From the NCBI RefSeq assembly GCF_019722725.1, contig NZ_CP077941.1, forward strand, positions 3,534,001 to 3,598,000: a stretch of DNA of 64,000 nucleotides, in the 5' to 3' direction. A model generated the notes under the pieces. The model saw nothing but the letters and a program-made list of their open reading frames with translations. It ran no database searches and was not told the DNA's origin. A program made the position numbers and the translations under genes. The stretch is from Vreelandella profundi (GTDB lineage: Bacteria; Pseudomonadota; Gammaproteobacteria; Pseudomonadales; Halomonadaceae). Numbering within the stretch: the stretch's first letter is position 1; each line of letters opens with the position of its first letter. Positions 9,015 to 16,777 of the stretch are shown in pieces.

Positions 9015-9036
9015 ACGTATCTGATTGATACGTTTA
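9012..9036 (+). terminator. Hairpin at cysZ stop codon
   Basis: Perfect 10-bp stem TAAACGTATC (9012-9021, starting at the stop codon) with GATACGTTTA (9027-9036) and a 5-base loop. The stem is AT-rich and ends in TTTA, so strength is uncertain. Confidence 0.5.
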
Positions 9037-9094
9037 ATGCCTGGCTCAGCGTGTTGAGATGGGCGATGAAGGCACTGTTGTCAACGCTCGCATA

Positions 9095-9133
9095 CTCTAA
9101 AAACGCATAGGCCCCGCAGAAGCGAGGCCTATG
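9095..9133 (-). terminator. Terminator of first DLTxDEGD gene
   Basis: Read on the minus strand: stem CATAGGCC (9133-9126) paired with 9113-9106, extended by CGC/GCG past one mismatch, then CGTTTTTA. A standard Rho-independent terminator 30 bases past the stop of the gene at 9163-9486. Confidence 0.8.
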
Positions 9134-9162
9134 AGCGCTAACAGTAACCGTTCAGCCAGTCA

Positions 9163-9486
9163 CTACCATTCAGTGCTATCACCTTCATCACGGGTCAGAT
9201 CCTCCGGGCTGTACTGAGTACCACGACGCGCGCTTTTACCGGTATCAGAAGCACTGCTAGACGGCGAGAAATCCATGCTGTCACCGTCATCACGCGTTAA
9301 ATCACGCGGAGATACTCGCGTATCATTAGACGTGTTGCGCGAATGTGGTTCATCAAAAGCATCCTGCCCCACTGCACGATCCTTATTAAGCTCGATGGAT
9401 GGGTGTGCCATTGCCAGCGGGCTGGCAACCAAGCCGAAAGAAATACCTACAATAGCGGCTTTTTTACCTAATTTTTTCAATAACAT
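9163..9486 (-). CDS. Small secreted protein with two DLTRDEGD motifs (paralogue 1 of 3)
   Basis: A 107-residue protein of no family I recognise. Residues 1-27 (MLLKKLGKKAAIVGIS, ending SPLAMA) are a Sec signal peptide; the mature part is hydrophilic and acidic. A 12-residue motif occurs twice: SPRDLTRDDGDS at 59-70 and SPEDLTRDEGDS at 93-104, the second followed by a C-terminal TEW. NKDRAV at 34-39 is shared with paralogue 2. GAGGAG stands 7 bases before the ATG and a terminator follows, so it is a single-gene unit. The two further paralogues at 9929 and 10869 make it very likely to be real. The acidic DxxxDxGD arrangement could bind a divalent cation, which is speculation. Confidence 0.85.
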   Translation of the reverse strand: MLLKKLGKKAAIVGISFGLVASPLAMAHPSIELNKDRAVGQDAFDEPHSRNTSNDTRVSPRDLTRDDGDSMDFSPSSSASDTGKSARRGTQYSPEDLTRDEGDSTEW

Positions 9487-9677
9487 GGCGTTCTCCTCAT
9501 TACTGCTACGTACCGCTAACGAGTAGTAGAAGTAACCGTTATCGCATTACTTCACAGCGGCTATCGTGTTCAACTAATTGTACGTGTTAGAAGTGCATAC
9601 TGGATGCCAAAAAAATAAAAATATTTAAAATTACTTAAAAATCATATTCTTATTTAATTAACATTGGACACAAAAAA

Positions 9678-9794
9678 ATGGCGCAGGCTGTTTTTATCAA
9701 CAATAATGGTGCCGCTATTGCACATGTAGCGCATTGTCCTGCATACGATCATTGGCTTCTTCTAAATGAACCGTACTATTCGCCGCCCTATTAA
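9678..9794 (+). CDS. Possible 38-residue peptide
   Basis: A frame starting MAQAVFINNNGAAIAH and ending LNEPYYSPPY. The composition is protein-like rather than low-complexity, with several aromatic residues. No ribosome-binding site is visible (the bases before the ATG are CACAAAAAA), so it could be a degraded gene fragment or chance. No homologue is recognised. Confidence 0.2.
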   Translation: MAQAVFINNNGAAIAHVAHCPAYDHWLLLNEPYYSPPY

Positions 9795-9861
9795 TGCTTA
9801 AGGGTTACTGAAGCCGGGGGCGGTTTTGACGTGAAGAACAGTATAAATAAAATGCTTTCAT

Positions 9862-9893
9862 ACAAAAAACTAGACCCCGCATAAGCGGGGCCC
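9862..9893 (-). terminator. Terminator of second DLTxDEGD gene
   Basis: Read on the minus strand: CCCCGC (9890-9885 side) pairs with GCGGGG across a TTAT loop, followed by CTAGTTTTTTG. It lies about 36 bases past the stop of the gene at 9929-10231. Confidence 0.85.
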
Positions 9894-9928
9894 AAGACGT
9901 CATATAACTCTTTACGATTACAAATCGA

Positions 9929-10231
9929 TTACCAAACTTGTCCATCGCCTTCGTCATGCGTTAAGTCTTTAGCCGTAAAATCTACATCAACGCTGGCACT
10001 CGTTGACTCAGGCTGAATAACCGCAGGACGATCGCCTTCATCATACATTAAGTCAGATGGGCTAAAGTCAGACTGAGCGACTGTGAGCTCTGACTGCGCC
10101 TGAATGGGTTCAATATCAACCGCACGGTCTTGGTTAGCTTTGATTGAAAAATTTGCAAAAGCAAAGGGGCTAGCCAATAACGTTAGTGAAATACCCACTA
10201 AAGCTACTTTTTTAACAAAAATATTTAACAT
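9929..10231 (-). CDS. Small secreted protein with two DEGD motifs (paralogue 2 of 3)
   Basis: A 100-residue unrecognised protein. ATG 10231 is chosen over an upstream in-frame codon because AGGAG lies 8 bases before it and the product then starts with a signal peptide (MLNIFVKKVALVGIS, ending SPFAFA at 26) like its paralogues. The mature protein has NQDRAV at 33-38, FSPSDLMYDEGD at 56-67 and FTAKDLTHDEGD at 85-96, ending GQVW. The linker PESTSASVDVDF is nearly repeated in paralogue 3 (PESTSNSDDANF). It has its own terminator. Confidence 0.85.
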   Translation of the reverse strand: MLNIFVKKVALVGISLTLLASPFAFANFSIKANQDRAVDIEPIQAQSELTVAQSDFSPSDLMYDEGDRPAVIQPESTSASVDVDFTAKDLTHDEGDGQVW

Positions 10232-10868
10232 TTTGACACTCCTGGAACTGTTGGTAACGCTGGCGTGGAAGAAGAAGCGCCTTGATGGCAAACTTTTAAC
10301 TTAATCAACTTCCTTGCCCTTAGTAAGCACAAAGAATGCCACCTCTAGCATAAATTACAAAAAACGCCATTAATCAATAGTATATATTGCGTATGTTGCG
10401 CGCAATAATATAACGCAAAAACAATAATCGCACTAAATAATTGTGCACTAATGACACATGCGCAAATTTGTATGTGCCTTTTTGACACATAGACGATAAG
10501 AAGATGCAGAGGTTCTGTACTGTAAAAAGGATAGGAGTGAGCGGTATCACTAACGACGAGTGAACCTAGTCAGCCATATTTAATAAGAAAAACTAAGGGC
10601 AGGAAAAGCCAGCAGCGACGGAGAACGGAAAAACGGCTGACGGCAAAAAAAAACAAAGCCCCACCGGAGGTGAGGCTTAATGTCTAACTTGCAGATAGGT
10701 AATATTGACGTTAGCTTCCATTCCTTGTGCGGGGCTCCAACCTTGGATGCTACCCTGACTAACGTGCTGATTGCCTATTGATTCATCCTTGAATCCAAAT
10801 ATATCCCTATAGCAGAGCCTTTACAGACTCTTGGTACTGTCGTTCAGTACTATTTTTCAGAACTACAG
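10232..10868. other. AT-rich intergenic stretch between paralogues 2 and 3
   Basis: About 640 bases with no gene I can support. It holds the upstream region of paralogue 2, a palindrome TTGCGCGCAA near 10395, two direct copies of TGACACAT (10452-10459 and 10483-10490) and a strong minus-strand terminator at 10645-10680. Between that terminator and the stop of paralogue 3 are about 190 bases of 3' untranslated sequence if the terminator serves that gene. Confidence 0.6.
10645..10680 (-). terminator. Strong terminator downstream of third DLTxDEGD gene
   Basis: On the minus strand AAGCCTCACC pairs with GGTGGGGCTT around one mismatch and a 3-base loop, followed by G and a run of nine T. It is the first strong terminator downstream of the gene at 10869, leaving a 3' untranslated region of about 190 bases, which could also contain a separate small RNA. 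Confidence 0.8.
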
Positions 10869-11180
10869 TTACATACCGCTATTTTCTTCTGGTAACTCTT
10901 CTGTGCTTTCAAAATTAGCATCATCTGAGTTACTGGTAGACTCGGGCTCCATGTTGCTGGCGCCATCGCCTTCATCGTGCGTCAAATCGTGCTGGCCACG
11001 CTCACTAGCGGTATCCGTGTGGTTACCTTTCGGCTCCATCGCCTCATCATCCGCAGTAATGCCTTTATTCTGATCAATTGCCGTGCTTTGCTCAGATTCT
11101 GCGAACGCGAGTGGGCTAGCCATCAAGCCAAACGTTAAACCTAAAATGCCAGCTTTCTTGAGTAATTCCTTGGACATCAT
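10869..11180 (-). CDS. Small secreted protein with DLTHDEGD motif (paralogue 3 of 3)
   Basis: A 103-residue unrecognised protein. Signal peptide at 1-27 (MMSKELLKKAGILGLTF, ending SPLAFA) nearly identical in pattern to paralogues 1 and 2. The mature protein is strongly acidic and has one intact motif, GQHDLTHDEGDG at 62-73, followed by PESTSNSDDANF as in paralogue 2. The C-terminus (FESTEELPEENSGM) looks like a decayed second motif. GGAGGTGG lies 5 bases before the first ATG, the strongest ribosome-binding site of the three. Confidence 0.85.
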   Translation of the reverse strand: MMSKELLKKAGILGLTFGLMASPLAFAESEQSTAIDQNKGITADDEAMEPKGNHTDTASERGQHDLTHDEGDGASNMEPESTSNSDDANFESTEELPEENSGM

Positions 11181-11483
11181 ATTCCACCTCCGATCGCTGT
11201 TTAAACCGCTTAATTAAGAAAGAAAGGCTAATGTCAGCCAGCAATTCCTGCGGTCATCTCTCTTACTTATTTATAAATGTTGCAGCGGGCATGCCAAAAG
11301 CTGTCACTATTAATTAATTTTTAATAAAATCAATAATTTAATAAAAAATAAACCATAAAATAAATCTTAGTTAACGATTAAGCATGCCCAGAGAGTGTGT
11401 AAAAATGGCACATGAGCAAAGTTTTACCAATCTTGTATGCCAATATTGCACACTTCTACAGAGATTGTGCATAGCATCTACTT
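11181..11483. other. AT-rich intergenic stretch before phoR 3' end
   Basis: No gene seen. Bases 11300-11375 are almost only A and T. An imperfect inverted repeat, GTGTGTAAAAATGGCA (11395-11410) against TGCCAATATTGCACAC (11438-11453), 12 of 16 positions pairing, lies between paralogue 3 and the phoR stop. It could be part of the phoR 3' end or a binding site. Confidence 0.5.
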
Positions 11484-12776
11484 TCAGGGTGGGCTAAGGC
11501 GCGAAGCGGGGAATTTGCAGCGGAATAAGGCACCCTTACCCGGGTGAGATTCAATCAGAAGCTGCGCATCATGGCGCAGCAGCACGTGCTTGACAATGGC
11601 CAAGCCCAAACCTGTACCGCCCGTTGTCGTACTGCGCCCTTTATCAACGCGGTAGAAGCGTTCGGTCAGCCGAGGAATGTGCACCGGATCAATGCCCTCA
11701 CCGTTGTCCTCAACCTCAATGCAAGCGCCGCCCGCTTGGCTATCTTGCCAGCGCAACGTGATGTGGCTCCCAGGCGGCGTATAGCGAACAGCGTTAAAAG
11801 CGAGATTAGAAATCGCGCTGCGCATTTCCTGCTCACTTCCGAGCAGGCGTGCATTGCTCTCAAGTGCAATGAGAATGGTATGCCGCTGACCCGATAGCGC
11901 TAGCGCATCATCACAAACGCTCTGCAGCAACGGCCCCAGCGACAAGGGCTGATGGTCCTTGCCACTTTGGTCAATTTCTAACCGGGACAGCAGCAATAGA
12001 TCATTGACCAGATTCTGCATGCGCTGCGTCTGCTCCTGCATTTGGTAAATACCTTTACCCAAGCGCGGAGGTAGCTGCTCGGCAAGATCGCCATAGGTTT
12101 CTAAATAGCCGGAAAGAACGGTTAGCGGCGTACGCAGCTCGTGAGACACATTGGCCACAAAATCACGGCGCATCTGCTCCAAGCGATGCAGGCGCGTAAT
12201 GTCTCTCGCCATCACTAGCCGCTCATCGTCGCCGTACAGGGTAATTTGGTACTGCAGAATGCATCGCTCATCAATGGGAGATGTCAGCGTTAGCGGTTCA
12301 CTATAGTGACGGGCGTTGAAGTAGCTTATAAAGCCTGGATCGCGGAGTAAATTGGTAATGTGCTGACCACGGTCATGGGCCGTTTGCAGGCCTAGCATCG
12401 TGGTTGCGGCGCTGTTCCACCACTCTAGATCGCCATGGCGGTCGAGCATAACGACGCTGTCGCGCATCGCTTCTGACGACTCTTGAATACGCGCCAAGGT
12501 GGCACGCAGTCGACTTTGGGTAATACGCTGACTTTTTTGATAGCGGTATAAACGATCAAACAGTTCGCCCCATAGCCCCTTAGCAGCAGGCGGTTCATCA
12601 TGGGGTTGCAGGGTTAGCCATCGATACAGCGCGCGCAGCTGCCGCAAGTGATAAAACAGGTACACTGCCAGTCCAGACGCCAGCCCAAGCCCTGCTTCAT
12701 CCAATAGCCAGCCAATGCCTGTGCCCAGCGTGGCTAGCCAGGCCAGTTGCCACAGTTCACGGCTCCATAGACGCAC
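11484..12776 (-). CDS. phoR: Phosphate regulon sensor histidine kinase PhoR
   Basis: Membrane sensor kinase that phosphorylates PhoB when phosphate is scarce. The 430 residues have the PhoR layout: two short hydrophobic segments at about 10-45 with no real periplasmic domain, a PAS domain at about 95-195, phospho-acceptor His 212 in NVSHELRTPLTV, and the ATP-binding domain with VEDNGEGI and GGTGLGLAIVKHVLLRH. It lies 2 bases after phoB and is surely co-transcribed. Signalling through PstSCAB-PhoU, encoded 3 kb away, is established for the family. Confidence 0.96.
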   Translation of the reverse strand: MRLWSRELWQLAWLATLGTGIGWLLDEAGLGLASGLAVYLFYHLRQLRALYRWLTLQPHDEPPAAKGLWGELFDRLYRYQKSQRITQSRLRATLARIQESSEAMRDSVVMLDRHGDLEWWNSAATTMLGLQTAHDRGQHITNLLRDPGFISYFNARHYSEPLTLTSPIDERCILQYQITLYGDDERLVMARDITRLHRLEQMRRDFVANVSHELRTPLTVLSGYLETYGDLAEQLPPRLGKGIYQMQEQTQRMQNLVNDLLLLSRLEIDQSGKDHQPLSLGPLLQSVCDDALALSGQRHTILIALESNARLLGSEQEMRSAISNLAFNAVRYTPPGSHITLRWQDSQAGGACIEVEDNGEGIDPVHIPRLTERFYRVDKGRSTTTGGTGLGLAIVKHVLLRHDAQLLIESHPGKGALFRCKFPASRLSPP

Positions 12777-12778
12777 AT

Positions 12779-13468
12779 TTATACCCGTGAAGAGAAACGG
12801 TAACCGGTGCCCCGAACCGTTTGAATCAGATTTTGATGTGTTTCGCCCAGCGCTTTGCGCAACCGACGAATATGTACATCTACCGTGCGTTCTTCAACAT
12901 ACACGTTGCCACCCCACACTTGATCAAGCAGCTGGCTACGCGTGTAAGCGCGCTCCTGGTGCGTCATAAAGAACTGCAGCAGGCGATATTCCGTTGGGCC
13001 CATCTCAAGCGCCTTCCCATCGGTGCTGACGCGATGGCTCACCGGATCAAGCAGCAGTCCATTAACCTCGACGGGATCTTCAACACCGCGTGGCGTTGCG
13101 CGACGCAAAACGGCTTTAAGCCGCGCCACCAGCTCGCGAGGCGAAAAAGGCTTGGTGATATAGTCATCGGCGCCAGCTTCAAGCCCCTGAATCTTATTAT
13201 CCTCTTCGCCTTTAGCGGTCAGCATAATAATAGGGATCTCAGCGGTGGCTTCTTCGCGCTTTAAGCGCCTAGCAAGCTCAATACCGCTGGTGCCAGGCAT
13301 CATCCAATCAAGCAGCAGTAAATCAGGCTGGTGGTCGACGATCAAAGCATGAGCATCCTGAGCGTTATCCGCTTCGAGCACGCGATAGTCAGCCATTTCC
13401 AGCGCTACCGCAATCATCTCGCGGATCGGCGCCTCATCATCGACAATCAAAACGGTCTTGGCAGTCAT
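12779..13468 (-). CDS. phoB: Phosphate regulon response regulator PhoB
   Basis: Transcription activator of the Pho regulon, 229 residues. Receiver domain at 1-120 with DD at 10-11, phospho-acceptor Asp 54 ([10 protein letters not shown]) and Lys in ITKPFSP; OmpR-type winged helix at about 130-228 with the motif [16 protein letters not shown]. Pho box repeats lie 52-102 bases upstream, so it is probably autoregulated. phoR follows 2 bases after the stop; ubiA lies upstream in the same direction. Confidence 0.97.
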   Translation of the reverse strand: MTAKTVLIVDDEAPIREMIAVALEMADYRVLEADNAQDAHALIVDHQPDLLLLDWMMPGTSGIELARRLKREEATAEIPIIMLTAKGEEDNKIQGLEAGADDYITKPFSPRELVARLKAVLRRATPRGVEDPVEVNGLLLDPVSHRVSTDGKALEMGPTEYRLLQFFMTHQERAYTRSQLLDQVWGGNVYVEERTVDVHIRRLRKALGETHQNLIQTVRGTGYRFSSRV

Positions 13469-13519
13469 ACCAGAGCCTCAAGGTGTGCAAAGAGAGCTAG
13501 TTCAAATAAAAACAGCTCA

Positions 13520-13570
13520 ATGACATATCGATGACGATAACACCATGACTTGATGACAGTTACATGACAG
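13520..13570 (-). promoter_or_regulatory. Pho box array upstream of phoB
   Basis: On the minus strand CTGTCAT-GTAA-CTGTCAT (13570-13553) is a near-perfect Pho box. Weaker half-sites of the same type occur at the same 11-base phase further in (plus-strand ATGACGA at 13531 and ATGACAT at 13520), with only the unit expected at 13542 off by three bases. The array lies between the ubiA stop and the phoB start. Confidence 0.85.
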
Positions 13571-13579
13571 CGGCGGTTA

Positions 13580-14470
13580 TTAGCCCGCCACAGGCCACCA
13601 ACTTAACGCAATACCGGCGAAAATAAACAAACCTGACCAAAAATTATTGAGGAACGCCTGAAAGCACGCATCCCGGGCGCGGTGAAAAATTAACCGCTGC
13701 TGATGCAGAAAAGTGGCCGCCATTCCCACAAGACCTAACCAGAAAAAGCCGCCTAGACCCACTCGCCACCCCACCCACGCTAATAGCAGTAACGTCACCA
13801 CCTGTAGCAAAGCAATAATGACGCGGTCCGCATTACCAAACAGCACGGCTGTCGATTTAATGCCGATTTTTAAATCATCGTCGCGGTCCACCATGGCGTA
13901 CTGGGTGTCATACGCCACCGTCCAAACCACATTGGCAAAGAACAATAACCACGCCTCCAGCGGGACATAGCCGAGCACAGCGCCAAACGCCATGGGGATT
14001 GCCCAAGCAAAGGCGGCGCCCAGCACCACCTGAGGAAGGTGGGTGTAGCGCTTCATAAACGGATAAATAATCGCTAACAGCACGCCACCCAGCGAGAGCA
14101 TCACCGTGAACCAATTGGTCAGCAGCACCAAAATGAAGGAAACGGCTATAAGCGCGATAAACAGCAGCTGGGCCTCGGTTTCGCTAATACGACCGGTGGC
14201 TAGAGGACGATTTTTAGTGCGCTTTACATGCCCATCAAAATGACGGTCGGCATAGTCATTCACCACACACCCCGCGGCACGCATGGCGTAAACGCCGGCA
14301 ACAAAAATAAGCAGCACGTTTCGCCCCGGCACGCCCTGCGCGGCAATCCATAGCGCCCAAAGGGCTGGCCACATTAATAGCCACGTACCGATGGGCCGAT
14401 CTAAGCGCATCAGTTGTAAAAAGTCTGCCACGCGAGCCAATCCCTTCGGCCGCAACAGTGAACGATCCAT
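13580..14470 (-). CDS. ubiA: 4-hydroxybenzoate octaprenyltransferase UbiA
   Basis: Inner-membrane prenyltransferase that attaches the polyprenyl tail to 4-hydroxybenzoate in ubiquinone synthesis. It has 296 residues, the usual length, with 8-9 hydrophobic segments and both Asp-rich Mg-prenyl-diphosphate motifs: [15 protein letters not shown] (about 71-85) and the second one in the [17 protein letters not shown] segment (about 187-203). It acts on the product of ubiC, which lies 35 bases upstream on the same strand. Confidence 0.96.
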   Translation of the reverse strand: MDRSLLRPKGLARVADFLQLMRLDRPIGTWLLMWPALWALWIAAQGVPGRNVLLIFVAGVYAMRAAGCVVNDYADRHFDGHVKRTKNRPLATGRISETEAQLLFIALIAVSFILVLLTNWFTVMLSLGGVLLAIIYPFMKRYTHLPQVVLGAAFAWAIPMAFGAVLGYVPLEAWLLFFANVVWTVAYDTQYAMVDRDDDLKIGIKSTAVLFGNADRVIIALLQVVTLLLLAWVGWRVGLGGFFWLGLVGMAATFLHQQRLIFHRARDACFQAFLNNFWSGLFIFAGIALSWWPVAG

Positions 14471-14505
14471 GCTTACCTCACGAAAAAGAAAACGCAGCCG
14501 TTAGC

Positions 14506-15069
14506 CTAGCGCGAAGGCAGATCAAGATCATCCGCCATCGCCAGCAAAAAATACTCTTGTACTAATAGCGACAGCCCGCCATGCGTAAAGACAGAGCGGC
14601 GACCCCAGGTACCGTCCTGCTCGATCCCATTTAGGCTAGCAAATGGCGGGCGTTGTGTTGTCGCCTCTAATGGCCCACGCACTAAATCTGGCTGCCGAAA
14701 TAACCAGCTGCCTAACGAACGCTCGCCCAAACTGTCTAAACGCTGGCCTTTTAGCTGCGTCAACGGCGCTACTGAGCGCGCGACCACCCACGGCGTTTCA
14801 TCTAAACACAGCGCTACTTCGCGCAGCCATGCATAGCGTTTAGGGCCAATGCCCAGCGCCTGTGCCTCATCGGGCAGCGGCCATCCCACACCTTGGCGCA
14901 GTAAACGCACCCGAAAAGACTTGCCGCCGCCTGCCGCTTTTAAACGAGCGGTTAACGAATCGGTGGAGGCTACCCACTGCCACCATGGAGAGCTCATTGC
15001 GGGGCGCGCCGCATGGACGGGTCGCCAGCGTGGAAAAAGATACGTTTGCCGGCCAGCGGATGGTGTCAC
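14506..15069 (-). CDS. ubiC: Chorismate lyase UbiC
   Basis: Converts chorismate to 4-hydroxybenzoate and pyruvate, the first committed ubiquinone step. The 187-residue product uses GTG 15069, supported by GGAG 8 bases upstream; an internal ATG at 14997 (MSSPWWQWV) has no ribosome-binding site but would give a protein closer to the E. coli length of 165. Seen: the core VRLLRQGVGWPLPDEA, the REVALCLDETPWVVARSV segment and the C-terminal RRSVFTHGGLSLLVQEYFL, which carry the conserved Arg and Glu of the family. Confidence 0.92.
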   Translation of the reverse strand: MTPSAGRQTYLFPRWRPVHAARPAMSSPWWQWVASTDSLTARLKAAGGGKSFRVRLLRQGVGWPLPDEAQALGIGPKRYAWLREVALCLDETPWVVARSVAPLTQLKGQRLDSLGERSLGSWLFRQPDLVRGPLEATTQRPPFASLNGIEQDGTWGRRSVFTHGGLSLLVQEYFLLAMADDLDLPSR

Positions 15070-15179
15070 CGAGTTCTCCAGGGCAATAATGGGAGCAGCT
15101 AGTGTAACATGGCGCTCTAACAGGCTTTTATTTCAGCAGCTCTTTCAGTAACTCTTTTAGCGACCTTTTGGATGTCTGC

Positions 15180-16394
15180 ATGCCCGCACCGCATACACAG
15201 CTAACGTCAACGACGCCACTATCTTCTCGCGCTGCGCTGGTGATTATTGGCACGGGAATGGCAGGCATAGGTCTTGCTCGTGCATTGCGACGGCTGGGCG
15301 ACACACGCTCCATCACACTGGTCAGCGCTGACAGCGGCGACGATTACAGCAAGCCCCTGCTTTCTACCGGCTTTAGCAAAGGATTAGCGCCCGAGAAATT
15401 AGCTCAGCGAAACGCCGCAGAGCTTGGCGAAGAGCTAAATGCCCGAATAGTTACCCACACCCCGGTCAGCGCACTGGATGTGGATAACCAGGCGATGCTT
15501 TTAGGCAATGCGCCAGGCCACGAGTGGCTGAGCTATGAAACACTGGTGTTAGCAACCGGTGCGGCACCCCGAATGCCTTTCAGCAGCGAGCCTAGCGTCG
15601 CTTCACGCTGTTTTACGGTCAACGATTTAGACGACTATCGCCGCTTTCATCAGGCGTTAAGTCGCGGAAATTCACGGGTAGCCATTGTAGGTGCCGGGCT
15701 AGTCGGCTGTGAGTTCGCTAACGACCTTCACGCCGGCGGCCACCCGGTGTCCGTCATTGCCCCCGAAGGCAATCTACTTGCGCGCCTGTTACCGCCACCA
15801 TTAGGTCACGCCTTAGGCGATGCGTTCAGCGACGCGGGTATCCGACTTTTTTTAGGCCGCACAATTGAATCGATAGCGCTCAGCCACACCAATGACATTG
15901 CGCTCCATTTGGATAACGGCTCCGTGCTCAGCGCCGACATCATTTTGATGGCCACGGGCCTTGCCCCGCGCACCGCACTTGCCGAAGCAGCAGGGTTAAC
16001 GGTGTCAGCTAGCGGCATTGTGGTAGATCGCCAGCTGCGCACATCGCACCCCAATATTTATGCGTTAGGCGATGTAGCCTGCGTCGATGGGGTGAACGCT
16101 ATGTACGTACAGCCGCTGCAAGCCAGTGCCAAAGCCCTAGCGGCAACCCTGGCCGGCACCCCCACTCGCGTAAGCTTTGGCGCGTGGCCGGTCGTAGTTA
16201 AAACCCCGTTGTTGCCCGTGGTTGCCTACCCAGCTCCATCTCCTCCTGAGCGCTGGAGAATTGAAGGCGAAGGCGGCGATATCAGTGCCTTGGCAGAAGA
16301 TAAAGACGGACGTTTGATTGGTTTTGCGTTGACAGGCGGCTGCGTGAGAAGGAAAGTGGAGCTTTCCAGAGCAGCACCTGCGCTGCTAGGCTGA
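15180..16394 (+). CDS. FAD-dependent NAD(P)H reductase, rubredoxin reductase type
   Basis: Flavoprotein that passes electrons from NAD(P)H to a small redox partner, by similarity rubredoxin. The frame also opens at TTG 15168; ATG 15180 is preferred, giving 404 residues. Seen (numbering from TTG): FAD motif VIIGTGMAGIGLARAL (about 25-40), KPLLSTGFSKG redox-neighbour region, NAD motif VAIVGAGLVGCEFANDL (about 171-187) and the second FAD contact YALGDVACVDG (about 298-308). The C-terminal domain is of the rubredoxin-reductase type. No rubredoxin gene is next to it, unlike in many Pseudomonas genomes, so the partner is unknown. Confidence 0.85.
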   Translation: MPAPHTQLTSTTPLSSRAALVIIGTGMAGIGLARALRRLGDTRSITLVSADSGDDYSKPLLSTGFSKGLAPEKLAQRNAAELGEELNARIVTHTPVSALDVDNQAMLLGNAPGHEWLSYETLVLATGAAPRMPFSSEPSVASRCFTVNDLDDYRRFHQALSRGNSRVAIVGAGLVGCEFANDLHAGGHPVSVIAPEGNLLARLLPPPLGHALGDAFSDAGIRLFLGRTIESIALSHTNDIALHLDNGSVLSADIILMATGLAPRTALAEAAGLTVSASGIVVDRQLRTSHPNIYALGDVACVDGVNAMYVQPLQASAKALAATLAGTPTRVSFGAWPVVVKTPLLPVVAYPAPSPPERWRIEGEGGDISALAEDKDGRLIGFALTGGCVRRKVELSRAAPALLG

Positions 16395-16504
16395 TTTTCG
16401 CCGCGTTCACGACTAGGCTAAATTAAGCTAACCTAGTCATGGTGACGCACCCAATAACATACCTTCGTTTTATACGTTCGATTTTTATCAAAGGGAGATT
16501 CCTT

Positions 16505-16777
16505 ATGCGCAAACCTGAACTCGCTGCTGCTATCGCTGAAAGTGCCGACCTGTCTAAAGACAAAGCTGGCCAAGTACTGAATGTCATTCTGGATGAAATC
16601 ACCAACAGCGTCGCCAAAGGTGAAGATGTTGCTCTGATTGGCTTTGGCACCTTTACGGTTCGCCAACGCGCTGCGCGTACCGGCAAGAATCCGCAAACCG
16701 GCGCACCGCTGCAAATTGCAGCCAGCAAAAATGTCGCCTTTAAGCCTGGTAAAGCACTGAAGGACGCCGTTTCCTAA
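16505..16777 (+). CDS. hupB: DNA-binding protein HU
   Basis: Small nucleoid protein that bends DNA as a dimer. It has 90 residues from ATG 16505 (MRKPELAAAIAE), with a GGGAG ribosome-binding site about 9 bases upstream; the frame is open further up but without family similarity. The HU signature GFGTFTVRQRAARTGKNPQTG (beta-arm entry and arm) is at about 46-66, and AFKPGKALKDAV closes the domain. The last base of its TAA is the first base of the next gene's ATG, so the two are probably co-translated. HU-alpha versus HU-beta is not settled by sequence alone. Confidence 0.93.
   Translation: MRKPELAAAIAESADLSKDKAGQVLNVILDEITNSVAKGEDVALIGFGTFTVRQRAARTGKNPQTGAPLQIAASKNVAFKPGKALKDAVS

Larger units (their letters stand above)
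9487..9928. other. AT-rich intergenic stretch between paralogues 1 and 2
   Basis: About 440 bases without a confident gene. The first part holds the upstream region of paralogue 1. From 9605 to 9665 it is nearly all A and T. A 38-codon plus-strand frame lies at 9678-9794 and a minus-strand terminator at 9862-9893. No tRNA, repeat array or IS end is seen. Confidence 0.6.

Noticed and set aside
9163-11180. Bacteriocin or toxin-antitoxin cluster
   Set aside because: No double-glycine leader, immunity protein, export genes or overlapping antitoxin frames are present; the proteins have plain Sec signals.
12821-13264. A 147-codon plus-strand frame opposite phoB
   Set aside because: PhoB covers the interval with full domain matches; antisense artefact.
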